From Antarctobacter heliothermus (GTDB lineage Bacteria > Pseudomonadota > Alphaproteobacteria > Rhodobacterales > Rhodobacteraceae), in assembly GCF_900188425.1 (NCBI RefSeq), contig NZ_FZON01000037.1:1-50923 (forward strand): DNA of 50,923 bases, written 5' to 3'. Both the position numbers and the translations under genes were made by a program. Shown one piece after another: positions 15,540 through 24,165 of the stretch (within the stretch, counting starts at the first letter, position 1; each line of letters begins with the position of its first letter). Below the pieces are notes generated by a model. It was not told where the DNA came from, did not search any database, and saw nothing but the letters and a program-made list of their open reading frames with translations.

Positions 15540-18371
15540 TTGAACGCAAAGAGCATCCCTGAACTTCTGGCCCAGGCACGGACGCTACATACCGGCGGCG
15601 ACCCTGACGGCGCGGACCAGTTGTATGATCAGGTTCTGACTCTGCGGCCCGCTCACGCCGGGGCCTGGCTGGAACGGATAGAACTGGCGTTGGGGCGTGG
15701 CCTGGCCGGTCAGGTGCTGGACCTGTGCGATAGGGCGGCGCCGCTCTGCCCCGATCATCGGGTGGCGCTGCAATCCAAGCGCGCCCGCGCGTTGGAGGCA
15801 CAAGGCGCGCGTGAGGCGGCGTTGGCCTTGTTGTCCGATCTGCGCAGCGATGCGCCAGAGGATCTGCCGCTGGCCGCTGTCACCGCAGGGATGTGGCACC
15901 GGGCGGGTGAATTGGAACAGGCCGAACAGGTCTATCGAGACGTGCTGACCCTGCGGCCCGATCACGCGGGGGCGTGGCTGACCGTGGTCGAGATTGCTCT
16001 GGTCCGTGGCAACGCCGAACAGGCGCTGGCCCTGTCCACGGAGGCAGAGAAACATTGTCCCGCGCATGTGGTTCCGTTGCAGATAAAGCGGGTGCGCGCG
16101 CTAGAGGCGGTGGGGCAGGCGGATGCCGCCCTGGCGCTGACCGTGTCACTGCGCGCCACCGCTCCGGAGAATGCCCAACTTGCGCTGATAGAGGCGCGGA
16201 TCCGGCGCAAGTCCGGCGATCTGGTTGCAGCGGATGCCGCCTATCGTGATGTCTTGCAGCGGCAACCTGATCACTTCGGGGCCTGGCTGGGCCGGATCGA
16301 CATTGCCCAGACCGAAGGTGATCCCGATCGCGCATTTGCCCTGGTGGTCGAGGTACAAGCGATCCGGCCCGGTGATCCCGCCCTGATCGCCCGACAGGCC
16401 GGGTTGTTGTTGCACATGGGGCGGCCAGAGGCCGCCATTGACCGTCTGACCGCCGCCTTGGTCGAGGTGCCGCAAGAGGCGCGCCTGCATCTGGAACTGG
16501 CCCGCGCAATGATGCAGGCAGGCCGAACCGAAGAGGCCGAAAAACGCTTTGCCGATTGCCTGACCGCCGCCCCGGACAACGCTGACGTGCGGCTGGAACT
16601 GGCGCAGGCACAGGCGGCGCGCGGGGCACCAGAGGCGGCGTTGGCCACATTGGAGGGGCATGCCGACGGCAGTCTGGCGCTGGATCTCAAGACCGCCGAG
16701 CTTTTGGCGCTTGCAGGGCAGGGCAGCCGCCTCGCCGCGCTGCTGGATCGTCTGGCGGCTGCGGTCCCCCGGATGAGCGAGGCAGAGCTGTTGCGGCTGT
16801 TCAAGCTGGGGGAGCAATCCGATCATTCCGCCGCTGCGGTGGCCGTGGTGGGCAATGTCGCCGCCCGCACCGCGCTTTCGCCGCTGATCGCGCGGTTTCT
16901 GCTGACCCGGGCGCGGGTGATCCTGCCGCCCGAGACGGTGACAGGGGTGCAGGATGCGCTTGAATCCCGACTGCCCGCGTCACGTTTGCCAGAGTTTCGC
17001 GCCTTTGCCACCGGGTTGCTGTTTGGCCCCGAGGCAGCGCTGACACGCGCCCGCGCCGATCTGCCCGCCCGCCGTGACACGCAGGGCGCCGTGCTGTTGG
17101 GCGAACGTCTGCTGGACGCCGGTGAGCGGCAGATAGCGTTTCGATATCTGCGCGCCTGCGTCCGGCGTTGGCCTGGTGCGCCGCGTCTGCGCCGTCAGTT
17201 CCTGCGCGCGGCCATCGAGACCGGACACCTTGAGGCAGGGCACGCCTGGCTGGACGCGCTTGAGGCGCGCTTTGCCGGGCTGGACCTGGGGTTGGACCGC
17301 ATGCATCTGATGGTGCAGGAGGGGCGGTTGACGGAAACCCGCGATCTGGCAGAGACCCGCGCCCGCGCCGGTCTGGCCACGCCGCCGCCGCGCCAGTTTC
17401 TGGATGTGGCGCTGGCGCTTGGCGATGTTGAGGCCTCTGCCGATCTGGTCCGACAGGTGCAGAGCGACCCCGAGGCCGGGCGGCAAAGCGCGGCGCATTT
17501 CTCGACCACGCTGCACGGTGCGCAGTTCAATGAATTGCGCCTGTTCTGCGACGCGCGGGATCAGGCAGAGGCCACGGGCGAGGCGCCTGAACAGGCGCGC
17601 GCCCGTTTGGCGCAGGATTTCTTCTTTCCTGCCGCGCAGATCGTTGCCGGGCATGTCGGGCGGCTGGGGCCACGGCCCGGGTCATCAACGGTGCCGCGAA
17701 GGATCTTTCAGTACTGGAACACGCCCAAGGTGCCCGAAGAGGTCGCCAGCCTGATGCAAAGCTGGCAGGGCGCGGCGGGGTTCGATCATCAGCTTTATGA
17801 CCGGTCCCGGGCGATGGTCTTCTTGCGCGAACACTTTGGCCCGCGCCATGCCCGCGCCTTTCAACTGGCGAACTCCCCGGCGGAGGAATGCGATTTCCTT
17901 CGGTTGTGTCTGCTGTACCGCCATGGCGGGATCTATGCCGACGCGGATGACAAGCTGGCCGGAAACCTGGAGGCGCTGATCTCCGAAGGGCCGGGGATGA
18001 TCGTGACGCGTGAGCTGTGGGGCGCTGTCGCCAACAACGTGATTTGCGCGCCCGAAGGTCATCCGCTTGTGCTCTGGGCGTTGCAGTCGGCAGGGCGGTC
18101 CTTGTTGGCGCGGGAAAACGATGGCACCTGGTTCAAGACCGGACCGGGGCTGATGACCCGCGCGGTGGCCAACTGGCTGGGGCAGGCCACCCCGGCAGAG
18201 GCAGAGGCGGGTCTGACAATCCTGACGCAGGCGCAACTGGCGGCCCACGTCCAGCCTCATGTGCGCCTCAGCTACAAGACCTCAGGCCAATACTGGAACG
18301 CGCGGGACCGCCACGCGCCGCAGGCGTTGGTTGCCGCCTTTGGCAGGTTGGCGGACTCGACCCGCGCGTAG
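15540..18371 (+). CDS. Large TPR protein with C-terminal OCH1/DXD-type glycosyltransferase domain
   Basis: A 943-residue protein. Residues 1 to about 640 are tandem TPR-like repeats with near-identical openings ('DQVLTLRPAHAGAWLERIEL', 'RDVLTLRPDHAGAWLTVVEI', 'RDVLQRQPDHFGAWLGRIDI'), evidence of internal duplication. From about residue 715 a Gly_transf_sug domain begins with 'PRRIFQYWNTPKVPEEVASL' and continues with 'SPAEECDFLRLCLLYRHGGI' and 'YADADDKL', the DXD metal/nucleotide-sugar site near residue 800. It resembles OCH1-like sugar transferases that act on nucleotide sugars. The start is TTG 15540, 3 bp after the sulfotransferase stop, which implies translational coupling. Acceptor unknown; a shared acceptor with the sulfotransferase is inferred. 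Confidence 0.82.
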   Translation: MNAKSIPELLAQARTLHTGGDPDGADQLYDQVLTLRPAHAGAWLERIELALGRGLAGQVLDLCDRAAPLCPDHRVALQSKRARALEAQGAREAALALLSDLRSDAPEDLPLAAVTAGMWHRAGELEQAEQVYRDVLTLRPDHAGAWLTVVEIALVRGNAEQALALSTEAEKHCPAHVVPLQIKRVRALEAVGQADAALALTVSLRATAPENAQLALIEARIRRKSGDLVAADAAYRDVLQRQPDHFGAWLGRIDIAQTEGDPDRAFALVVEVQAIRPGDPALIARQAGLLLHMGRPEAAIDRLTAALVEVPQEARLHLELARAMMQAGRTEEAEKRFADCLTAAPDNADVRLELAQAQAARGAPEAALATLEGHADGSLALDLKTAELLALAGQGSRLAALLDRLAAAVPRMSEAELLRLFKLGEQSDHSAAAVAVVGNVAARTALSPLIARFLLTRARVILPPETVTGVQDALESRLPASRLPEFRAFATGLLFGPEAALTRARADLPARRDTQGAVLLGERLLDAGERQIAFRYLRACVRRWPGAPRLRRQFLRAAIETGHLEAGHAWLDALEARFAGLDLGLDRMHLMVQEGRLTETRDLAETRARAGLATPPPRQFLDVALALGDVEASADLVRQVQSDPEAGRQSAAHFSTTLHGAQFNELRLFCDARDQAEATGEAPEQARARLAQDFFFPAAQIVAGHVGRLGPRPGSSTVPRRIFQYWNTPKVPEEVASLMQSWQGAAGFDHQLYDRSRAMVFLREHFGPRHARAFQLANSPAEECDFLRLCLLYRHGGIYADADDKLAGNLEALISEGPGMIVTRELWGAVANNVICAPEGHPLVLWALQSAGRSLLARENDGTWFKTGPGLMTRAVANWLGQATPAEAEAGLTILTQAQLAAHVQPHVRLSYKTSGQYWNARDRHAPQALVAAFGRLADSTRA

Positions 18372-18392
18372 CGGTCCGACGCGCCTGACCCG

Positions 18393-19763
18393 CTATCCGA
18401 GATCCAGCAGCGCCGCGCGTTTCCAATCCCCCCGGATCAACCGCAGGTGAAAGGCGGGAAACTTCACCAGCTCCTCCAGCAGCAGAACCGCCAGAACCCA
18501 AAAGGCAGGTACGTCGAAATACAGGATCAGGATAGCTGTTGCCGGGACGCGGAACAGCCATTGCGACCAGACAAAGACGTGCATGACATAGACCGTCTCA
18601 CCCGCCGCGCGCAGCGTGTTGCCACAGATCGCATTCGATCCCTTGGGAAAGGGCAACAACAACAGGATCGGCCAGTAGCCAACAAATGTGGCCAGCGTTT
18701 CCGCGTGCAGATCTGGATAGATCCACGGCGAGAGCGCGCAGATTGTCATGTAGAACAGGGCCACCAACCCTGCTGCCACAACCGCCGCGCGCCATGCCCC
18801 GGCAAGGAAGGCGTCGAGTGCGTCCCCGGAGACGTTGCGCCCCAGCATTTGCGCGACGTAGATGCCGGTCGCCTGCGCCCAGGACATGCCGAATGTTCCG
18901 GCGACCATGATCCAGGGCATGATCAGCGTCATGGCCGCAAATTCATTCACGCCCAGACGGGCATACAGCAACATGCAGACGTTGCTGGCCACCGTCGCGC
19001 TGATAAAGGTCGCAGCAATAGGCGCGGCAAAGCCGAGGTGGCGTTTGACAGAGGCGGCGAAAGTGCCGTTGCGCCAGCCGATGACATGCCGGTAGGCGCC
19101 GGTGCGGCGCAAAACGCTGTAGGTCAGGAACCCCGCCTGCAGCAGCGCGCCAGTGGCGCTGCCGATTGCCGCGCCAACCACGCCCATCGCCGGGACACCC
19201 AGCCAGCCGTTGATAAAGATCAGGCTGACCACGACGTTGACCGGCACACCGATCATGTAACCAAACAGCGGAATGCGGGTGTTTCCGGTGCCGTTGAAAT
19301 AGCTCGACAGGCATTGCCCCACCGCCTCGGCGGCGATGACGATCGCAAAGACCGTCAGATAGCGCCGCGCCTCTTGCGCGATCCAGGGATCATGGGCCAG
19401 AGCGTCCAGCAGATGGCCACCGCCCGCCCCCAGCGCCAGCAAGCCAACGGCACAGATGGAAAGGCTGATGGCCATCCCGGAATAGAGCGCGGATTTCAGG
19501 AACACCGGGTCACCGCCGCCATAGGCCTGTGCAATCCGGATCTGGGTTGCATTGGCAAAGGACAGCAGCACTCCCAGCAACAGGCCCGCCACGGCGCCTG
19601 CCAGTCCCAGCGCCGCCAGCGCCGGTTCGCCCAGGGGCGACACAAGGTAGGCGTCGATCACGACAATACCGTGCAACATGATCGCTTTGAGGGTCATCGG
19701 CCAGGCAAGGCCAAAGACGTCCCAGGTTGTGGGGACCGCCACAGCGGACGTGGAAGCGCGCAT
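18393..19763 (-). CDS. MATE-family efflux transporter
   Basis: A 456-residue polytopic inner-membrane protein of the NorM/DinF-type MATE family, with about 12 hydrophobic segments arranged in two similar halves. Typical places are 'FGLAWPMTLKAIMLHGIVVI' near the N-terminus, 'EPALAALGLAGAVAGLLLGV' and the 'GNTRIPLFGYMIGVPVNVVV' region. It exports cationic drugs, dyes or metabolites using Na+ or H+. The length is normal. It is convergent with the TPR-glycosyltransferase gene (21-bp gap) and lies in front of the GntR/alginate locus. No regulator or specific substrate is indicated. Confidence 0.9.
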   Translation of the reverse strand: MRASTSAVAVPTTWDVFGLAWPMTLKAIMLHGIVVIDAYLVSPLGEPALAALGLAGAVAGLLLGVLLSFANATQIRIAQAYGGGDPVFLKSALYSGMAISLSICAVGLLALGAGGGHLLDALAHDPWIAQEARRYLTVFAIVIAAEAVGQCLSSYFNGTGNTRIPLFGYMIGVPVNVVVSLIFINGWLGVPAMGVVGAAIGSATGALLQAGFLTYSVLRRTGAYRHVIGWRNGTFAASVKRHLGFAAPIAATFISATVASNVCMLLYARLGVNEFAAMTLIMPWIMVAGTFGMSWAQATGIYVAQMLGRNVSGDALDAFLAGAWRAAVVAAGLVALFYMTICALSPWIYPDLHAETLATFVGYWPILLLLPFPKGSNAICGNTLRAAGETVYVMHVFVWSQWLFRVPATAILILYFDVPAFWVLAVLLLEELVKFPAFHLRLIRGDWKRAALLDLG

Positions 19764-19852
19764 AGGGTGTAAACCAATCAGATACAGCGCACGCCACAGC
19801 GCGGGGGCGGGCCGCGCATCAGCGCCGCACCATCCCTGCGCCTATGGCGGAC

Positions 19853-20545
19853 TCAGGCGGTTTCGGAATCGAAATAGTTGGCGTTGGTGGACGAAATCCG
19901 CTCGATCGTATCGTCCAGTCGGGACAGGTGCAGCATGCCCGCCGCGATGGCGCGATCCGGGTCATGCGCCTTGACGGCTGTTGCGATCTCTCGGTGATCC
20001 TCGACCAGTTGCGGCATGCGGTCCTCTTTCGACAGACCCAGTGTACACAGGCGGTCGACCTTGACCTTTTCGCTCTGGATCACGTCAAAGGCGAACTCTG
20101 CCTTGGCGATCTGGCACAGCGCCTGGTGGAATTCGTAGTCGAGTGCGCCGAACGCGCCGAAATCCCGCGCCTCGATTGCCTCGGTCTGGCGAGCAAGGCA
20201 GGCGTCCAGCAGCGCCGCGTCGGATACGTCGCAGAACTCTGCGGCGCGACTCAGCACCTCTTTTTCGATGGCCGCCCGGACAAAGCGCGATTTTTCGATC
20301 TCACGAGAGGAAAAGCGTTTCACCTCTGTCGCGCGTTGCGGGCGGATCAGCAAAAGGTCAAGGTTTGCCAGCCGGTTGAAGGCGTCGCGCACGGGTTGCC
20401 GCGACACGCCGAACCGGGCGGCAATGTCGGCCTCCGAGATCTTGTCGCCGGGGCGCAGCCGCAGCGAAAGGATCTCGTCATGGAGATAGTCGAAAATATC
20501 GTCGACCGCCGTCCGGCGATCCCGAATGTTGTTCACCTGAGCCAT
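19853..20545 (-). CDS. GntR-family regulator with FCD domain
   Basis: A 230-residue transcription factor. The N-terminal winged helix is visible as 'DDIFDYLHDEILSLRLRPGD', 'ISEADIAARFGVSRQPVRDA' and 'FNRLANLDLLLIRPQRATEV'. The rest is an all-helical FCD ligand-binding domain with the metal-ligand pattern D..FH (ALDYEFHQALC) and later His residues (VEDHREI, AAGMLHLSRL). This subfamily includes ExuR/UxuR, which sense uronates. ATG 20545 is chosen because GGAGGACGA stands upstream. It follows the glucarate-dehydratase-type gene by 82 bp in the same direction. The likely targets are the paired operators at 21934-21969, with a uronate or KDG-like effector; this is inference. Confidence 0.9.
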   Translation of the reverse strand: MAQVNNIRDRRTAVDDIFDYLHDEILSLRLRPGDKISEADIAARFGVSRQPVRDAFNRLANLDLLLIRPQRATEVKRFSSREIEKSRFVRAAIEKEVLSRAAEFCDVSDAALLDACLARQTEAIEARDFGAFGALDYEFHQALCQIAKAEFAFDVIQSEKVKVDRLCTLGLSKEDRMPQLVEDHREIATAVKAHDPDRAIAAGMLHLSRLDDTIERISSTNANYFDSETA

Positions 20546-20627
20546 TGCTCGTCCTCCATGACGTTGTCCCAATAACGATGTTCTTGCAGATTTGCCAGTT
20601 CAAGCAGCGGCCGGGGCGTGTCGTGAC

Positions 20628-21878
20628 CTACCATCGCGGCACTTTTCGCACATAATCGGGCACATACTTTAACATCTCGTCGGTGTCGTCGCGGTCCCGC
20701 ACCATGGCCTGGTTGTAGAGGTCATGCAGCTCTGCGACCGCCTCATGGTCCAGGTCGACACCCAGTCCCGGCCGCTCGGGGACGCGCAGCGTACCGTTCT
20801 CGAACACAGGCCGCCCGGACGTGACGATTTCCTTGGTCGACCACGGGTAATGCGTGTCGCAATCATAGGTCAGGTTCGGCGTGGCCGCCGCGACGTGGCA
20901 CATGGCGGCCAGCGAAATCCCGAGATGAGAGTTGGAGTGCATCGACACCCCCAGACCCGCCGCGCGGCAGACCTCTCCCAGATGGATCGCGCCGGTCGGG
21001 CCGCGCCAGTAGTGGTGGTCTGACAGGATGATCTGCACGGCGTCCTTGCGTACGGCCTCAAAGATCTGCTCGAACTCGACAACCACAAGGTTGGTGGCCA
21101 GCGGCATGTCGATCTGCGCTGACAGTTCCGCCATGGCATCCATGCCGCGACAGGGGTCCTCAAGGTATTCCAGCACCCCGTCCAACTGGTCGACGATCTT
21201 TTTCGCGGTGGGCACCGTCCATGCGCCCATCGGGTCAATGCGCAGCGCATGATCGGGAAAGACCTCGCGCAGTTTCAGCATGGTCTCGACCTCGGCGTCC
21301 GGCTCCAGCACGCCGCCCTTCAGCTTGAGCGACCGGAACCCGTAAGCGCCGACAAATTCACGCGCCTGCGCCACCATCGCGTCGGGCGTCATGACCTCGC
21401 CCATGATGTCGGGGCCAAAGGTCAGATCCTGCTTGGCGAACTTGAAAAAGAGATATCCGCCAAAGCCGATCTGTTTGCGCACCGCGCCGCCCAGCAGGTC
21501 GTAGAGCGGACGACCGACCTCCTTGCCGCGCAGGTCGAGGCAAGCCAGCTCAAACGCGCTGTAGACCACGTCGACCAATTGGTGATCGGCCAGCGCTGTG
21601 GGCGCATTGATGCCACCGGCATCGGGCAGGGCGGTTTCGATGCGACGCCGCAGATCGTGCAGATCGTAGGGATCCAGCCCCTCAAGCGCCAAGGCCGCCT
21701 TGCGTAATCCGTCCAGCGTTCGTTTGGCGCCATAGGACTCGGACAGTCCGACCAGCCCTGTTTCTGTCCGCATCTCGATGACAGAGCGCAGAAAGACCGA
21801 CTGGTGCACCCCCTTGGTATTGGCAAGCGGTACATCGGGGACCGCGATGGGGGTGATGGTGATTTCCGTGATCCGCAT
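20628..21878 (-). CDS. Enolase-superfamily sugar-acid dehydratase, glucarate dehydratase subgroup
   Basis: A 416-residue enzyme of the MR/GlucD branch that dehydrates an aldarate or aldonate to a 2-keto-3-deoxy acid. Visible catalytic set: K-x-K in LKLKGG (Lys185/187), metal ligands Asp215 (RIDPMGAW), Glu240 (LEYLEDPC) and Asn263 (ATNLVVV), and the Asp287 (LSDHHYW) / His314 (SMHSNSH) dyad. In glucarate dehydratases the DPNG asparagine is usual; here it is Met217, so the substrate may differ. The start ATG 21878 is divergent from the oligouronate import operon, with the paired operators between. It probably yields a keto-deoxy acid that joins the KDG kinase route. Confidence 0.85.
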   Translation of the reverse strand: MRITEITITPIAVPDVPLANTKGVHQSVFLRSVIEMRTETGLVGLSESYGAKRTLDGLRKAALALEGLDPYDLHDLRRRIETALPDAGGINAPTALADHQLVDVVYSAFELACLDLRGKEVGRPLYDLLGGAVRKQIGFGGYLFFKFAKQDLTFGPDIMGEVMTPDAMVAQAREFVGAYGFRSLKLKGGVLEPDAEVETMLKLREVFPDHALRIDPMGAWTVPTAKKIVDQLDGVLEYLEDPCRGMDAMAELSAQIDMPLATNLVVVEFEQIFEAVRKDAVQIILSDHHYWRGPTGAIHLGEVCRAAGLGVSMHSNSHLGISLAAMCHVAAATPNLTYDCDTHYPWSTKEIVTSGRPVFENGTLRVPERPGLGVDLDHEAVAELHDLYNQAMVRDRDDTDEMLKYVPDYVRKVPRW

Positions 21879-21933
21879 ACTTCGCCTTTCGTGCCTGTGG
21901 CCTGGCAGGATTCGCCGTGCCGCCGTTCATTTC

Positions 21934-21969
21934 AATACTAGTATTCCAGATTTATTACTAGTATACCAG
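21934..21969. promoter_or_regulatory. Two tandem operator-like sites in the divergent promoter
   Basis: TACTAGTATTCCAG at 21936-21949 and TACTAGTATACCAG at 21956-21969 are direct repeats 20 bp apart, that is two helical turns on the same DNA face. The first is embedded in a perfect 12-bp palindrome AATACTAGTATT (21934-21945); the second has a near-palindromic TTACTAGTAT. Read on the minus strand they contain CTGG(T/A)ATACTAG, which resembles half of the TGGTATACCA sites of UxuR/ExuR-type GntR regulators. They sit between the dehydratase gene and the algS-like gene in an A/T-rich stretch and are the natural target of the GntR regulator encoded at 19853. Confidence 0.75.
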
Positions 21970-22056
21970 TTGAAATTTCCAGCCGAATCGCCAGGCCGAT
22001 CGGCGCGGGAATTGAACGGGATCAGGCCTGCCACTGGCAGGAGAAGGGGAGGAGGA

Positions 22057-23160
22057 ATGGCTGGTGTTCAGCTCAATGGTATCGTCAAGGCGTACGGTGC
22101 CGTGCAGGTCGTCCATGGGATTGATCTGGAAGTGAACGAACAGGAATTCGTTGTGCTTGTCGGCCCGTCAGGATGCGGCAAATCCACGACTCTGCGCATG
22201 ATTGCAGGGCTGGAAGAGATTTCCGACGGCGATCTGACAATCGACGGCCGGCGCGTCAACCGCGTCGCCCCCAAGGATCGCGACGTGGCGATGGTGTTTC
22301 AGAACTACGCGCTCTATCCGCACCTGAACGTCGCCGAAAACATCGCCTTTGGCCTGCGCATCCGCAAGGAAAGCAAAGAGGTGATCGCCTCTTCGGTCGA
22401 AGAGGTGGGCAACATCCTTGGCCTGACGCCCTATCTGGAGCGTCGCCCCGCCGACCTGTCGGGTGGTCAGCGCCAGCGCGTTGCCATGGGCCGCGCCATC
22501 GTGCGCCGCCCCAAGGTGTTCCTGTTCGATGAACCGCTGTCCAACCTCGACGCCAAGCTGCGCACGCAGATGCGCGCCGAGATCAAGCGCCTGCACAAGC
22601 GTTTGGGCGTGACCAGCATCTACGTCACCCACGACCAGGTCGAGGCGATGACGCTGGCGGACCGGATTGTCGTCATGAACGACGGCAAGATCGAACAGGT
22701 CGGCTCTCCGATGGACCTGTTCCTGAACCCGGCCAATACCTTTGTCGCGGGCTTTCTTGGCTCGCCGCCGATGAACATGGTTGCGGCGCAGATCACGTCG
22801 GGCGGCGATGCGCCGGTGGCAGAGTTTGGCGGTCAGCGGCTGACGCTGGCACCGCTGCCCTCGCTGCAAAACGCCGTGGGCAAGAACGTGATCCTGGGCA
22901 TCAGGCCGGAATTTGTCCGGATCGCCGACGACAGCGCGGCGGACAGCGTCAAGGTGGAGGTCGATCTGACCGAAACCCTGGGCTCCGAGGCGTTGATCCA
23001 CGCCAGCCTGAACGGCGAACCCTTTGTCATCCGCACCGAAACCGTGGGCCAGATGAACGTTCTGGACGGGATTTCGGGCTTTACCATCGCGCCGAACCTG
23101 ATCCGCGTCTTTGACGCAGAAACCGGGGTCGCGCTGCCGGGACAGGTGACAGAACAATGA
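22057..23160 (+). CDS. algS: Oligoalginate ABC importer, ATP-binding subunit (AlgS-like)
   Basis: A 367-residue MalK/UgpC-type ATPase. Walker A GPSGCGKST, Q-loop FQNYALYPHL, signature LSGGQRQRVAMGRA, Walker B VFLFDEPLSNLD and switch YVTHDQVEAMT are followed by a TOBE-type regulatory domain from about residue 240. This is the normal build of CUT1 sugar importers. The start ATG 22057 has GGGGAGGAGGA in front; a much longer in-frame extension upstream would run through the operators and is rejected. Its stop overlaps the first permease start in ATGA. The specificity (alginate oligosaccharides) is inferred from the AlgQ-like and PL15-like genes downstream. Confidence 0.88.
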   Translation: MAGVQLNGIVKAYGAVQVVHGIDLEVNEQEFVVLVGPSGCGKSTTLRMIAGLEEISDGDLTIDGRRVNRVAPKDRDVAMVFQNYALYPHLNVAENIAFGLRIRKESKEVIASSVEEVGNILGLTPYLERRPADLSGGQRQRVAMGRAIVRRPKVFLFDEPLSNLDAKLRTQMRAEIKRLHKRLGVTSIYVTHDQVEAMTLADRIVVMNDGKIEQVGSPMDLFLNPANTFVAGFLGSPPMNMVAAQITSGGDAPVAEFGGQRLTLAPLPSLQNAVGKNVILGIRPEFVRIADDSAADSVKVEVDLTETLGSEALIHASLNGEPFVIRTETVGQMNVLDGISGFTIAPNLIRVFDAETGVALPGQVTEQ

Positions 23161-24152
23161 GCAGCGATCCCGATTTCACCGGCCCCAAGACCGAGGAATT
23201 GGTCATCGAGGCCCGCGAGGCGCAGCGAGAGCGCAAACCCAGCAGAATGAACCGTGTCGGGGACCACCTGAAACGCGAATGGCAGCTCTATGCCATGTTG
23301 ATCCCGACCATCCTGTGGCTGCTGATCTTCCTCTACAAGCCGATGTACGGCCTGCAGATTGCCTTCAAGGACTATTCGATCTTCCGCGGTGTCGCGGGCA
23401 GTCCCTGGATCGGGTTCGAACACTTCGACGCCCTGTTCAACAACGATCAGTTCCTGCGCGCGTTGCGCAACACCATCATCATCAGCATGTACGGCCTGCT
23501 CTTTGGCTTTCCCATGCCGATCCTGCTGGCGCTGATGTTCAACGAAGTGCTGCACAAGGCGTTCAAGAACACCGCGCAGACCATCGTCTACCTGCCGCAC
23601 TTCATCTCTTCGGTGATCATCGCGGGGATTGTCATAACGGCCTTCTCTCCATCTGCGGGTATCGTGAACACGATCCTTGGATGGTTCGGGATGGACTCGA
23701 TCTACTTTCTGACCAAACCGGAATGGTTCAGGCCGATCTTTGTCGGTACGGGCATCTGGCAAGAGGCGGGTTTCCAGTCGATCGTCTACCTGGCCGCTAT
23801 CGCCGGTGTCTCCCCCACGCTGTACGAAAGCGCGGTCGTGGATGGCGCCAGCCGCTGGCAGATGATGTGGAAGATCACGATCCCGTCGATCATGCCGACC
23901 ATCATCATCATGTTGATCATCCGCATCGGCAACATGCTCGAAGTCAGCTTTGAGATGATCATCCTGCTGTACCAGCCCGCAACCTTCGAGACCGCGGATG
24001 TGGTGAACACCTTCATCTATCGCCAGGGCATCCAGGGCGGTCAGTACGACCTTGCCGCGGCTGCGGGCCTGTTCAACGCGGTGGTCGCCTTTGTTCTGGT
24101 GATGACGGCCAACACGATCTCAAAGCGCTATTCGCGCACGTCGCTGTGGTGA
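23157..24152 (+). CDS. algM1: Oligoalginate ABC importer, permease 1 (AlgM1/LplB type)
   Basis: A 331-residue permease of the LplB/YteP group, with an N-terminal cytoplasmic extension of about 40 residues, then 'YAMLIPTILWLLIFLYKPMY' as the first membrane segment. The EAA loop reads 'YESAVVDGASRWQMMWKITI'. This permease class serves importers for polyuronate and other lyase-released oligosaccharides, including AlgM1 of Sphingomonas A1. It starts inside the ATPase stop codon (ATGA overlap) and is followed after 13 bp by the second permease, so coupling is expected. Confidence 0.88.
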   Translation: MSSDPDFTGPKTEELVIEAREAQRERKPSRMNRVGDHLKREWQLYAMLIPTILWLLIFLYKPMYGLQIAFKDYSIFRGVAGSPWIGFEHFDALFNNDQFLRALRNTIIISMYGLLFGFPMPILLALMFNEVLHKAFKNTAQTIVYLPHFISSVIIAGIVITAFSPSAGIVNTILGWFGMDSIYFLTKPEWFRPIFVGTGIWQEAGFQSIVYLAAIAGVSPTLYESAVVDGASRWQMMWKITIPSIMPTIIIMLIIRIGNMLEVSFEMIILLYQPATFETADVVNTFIYRQGIQGGQYDLAAAAGLFNAVVAFVLVMTANTISKRYSRTSLW

Positions 24153-24165
24153 GGGAGCAAGCAAC

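Noticed and set aside
21778-22056. N-terminal extension of the AlgS-like ATPase
   Set aside because: Would overlap the divergent dehydratase gene and the operators; ATG 22057 has a strong ribosome site and starts the family sequence.
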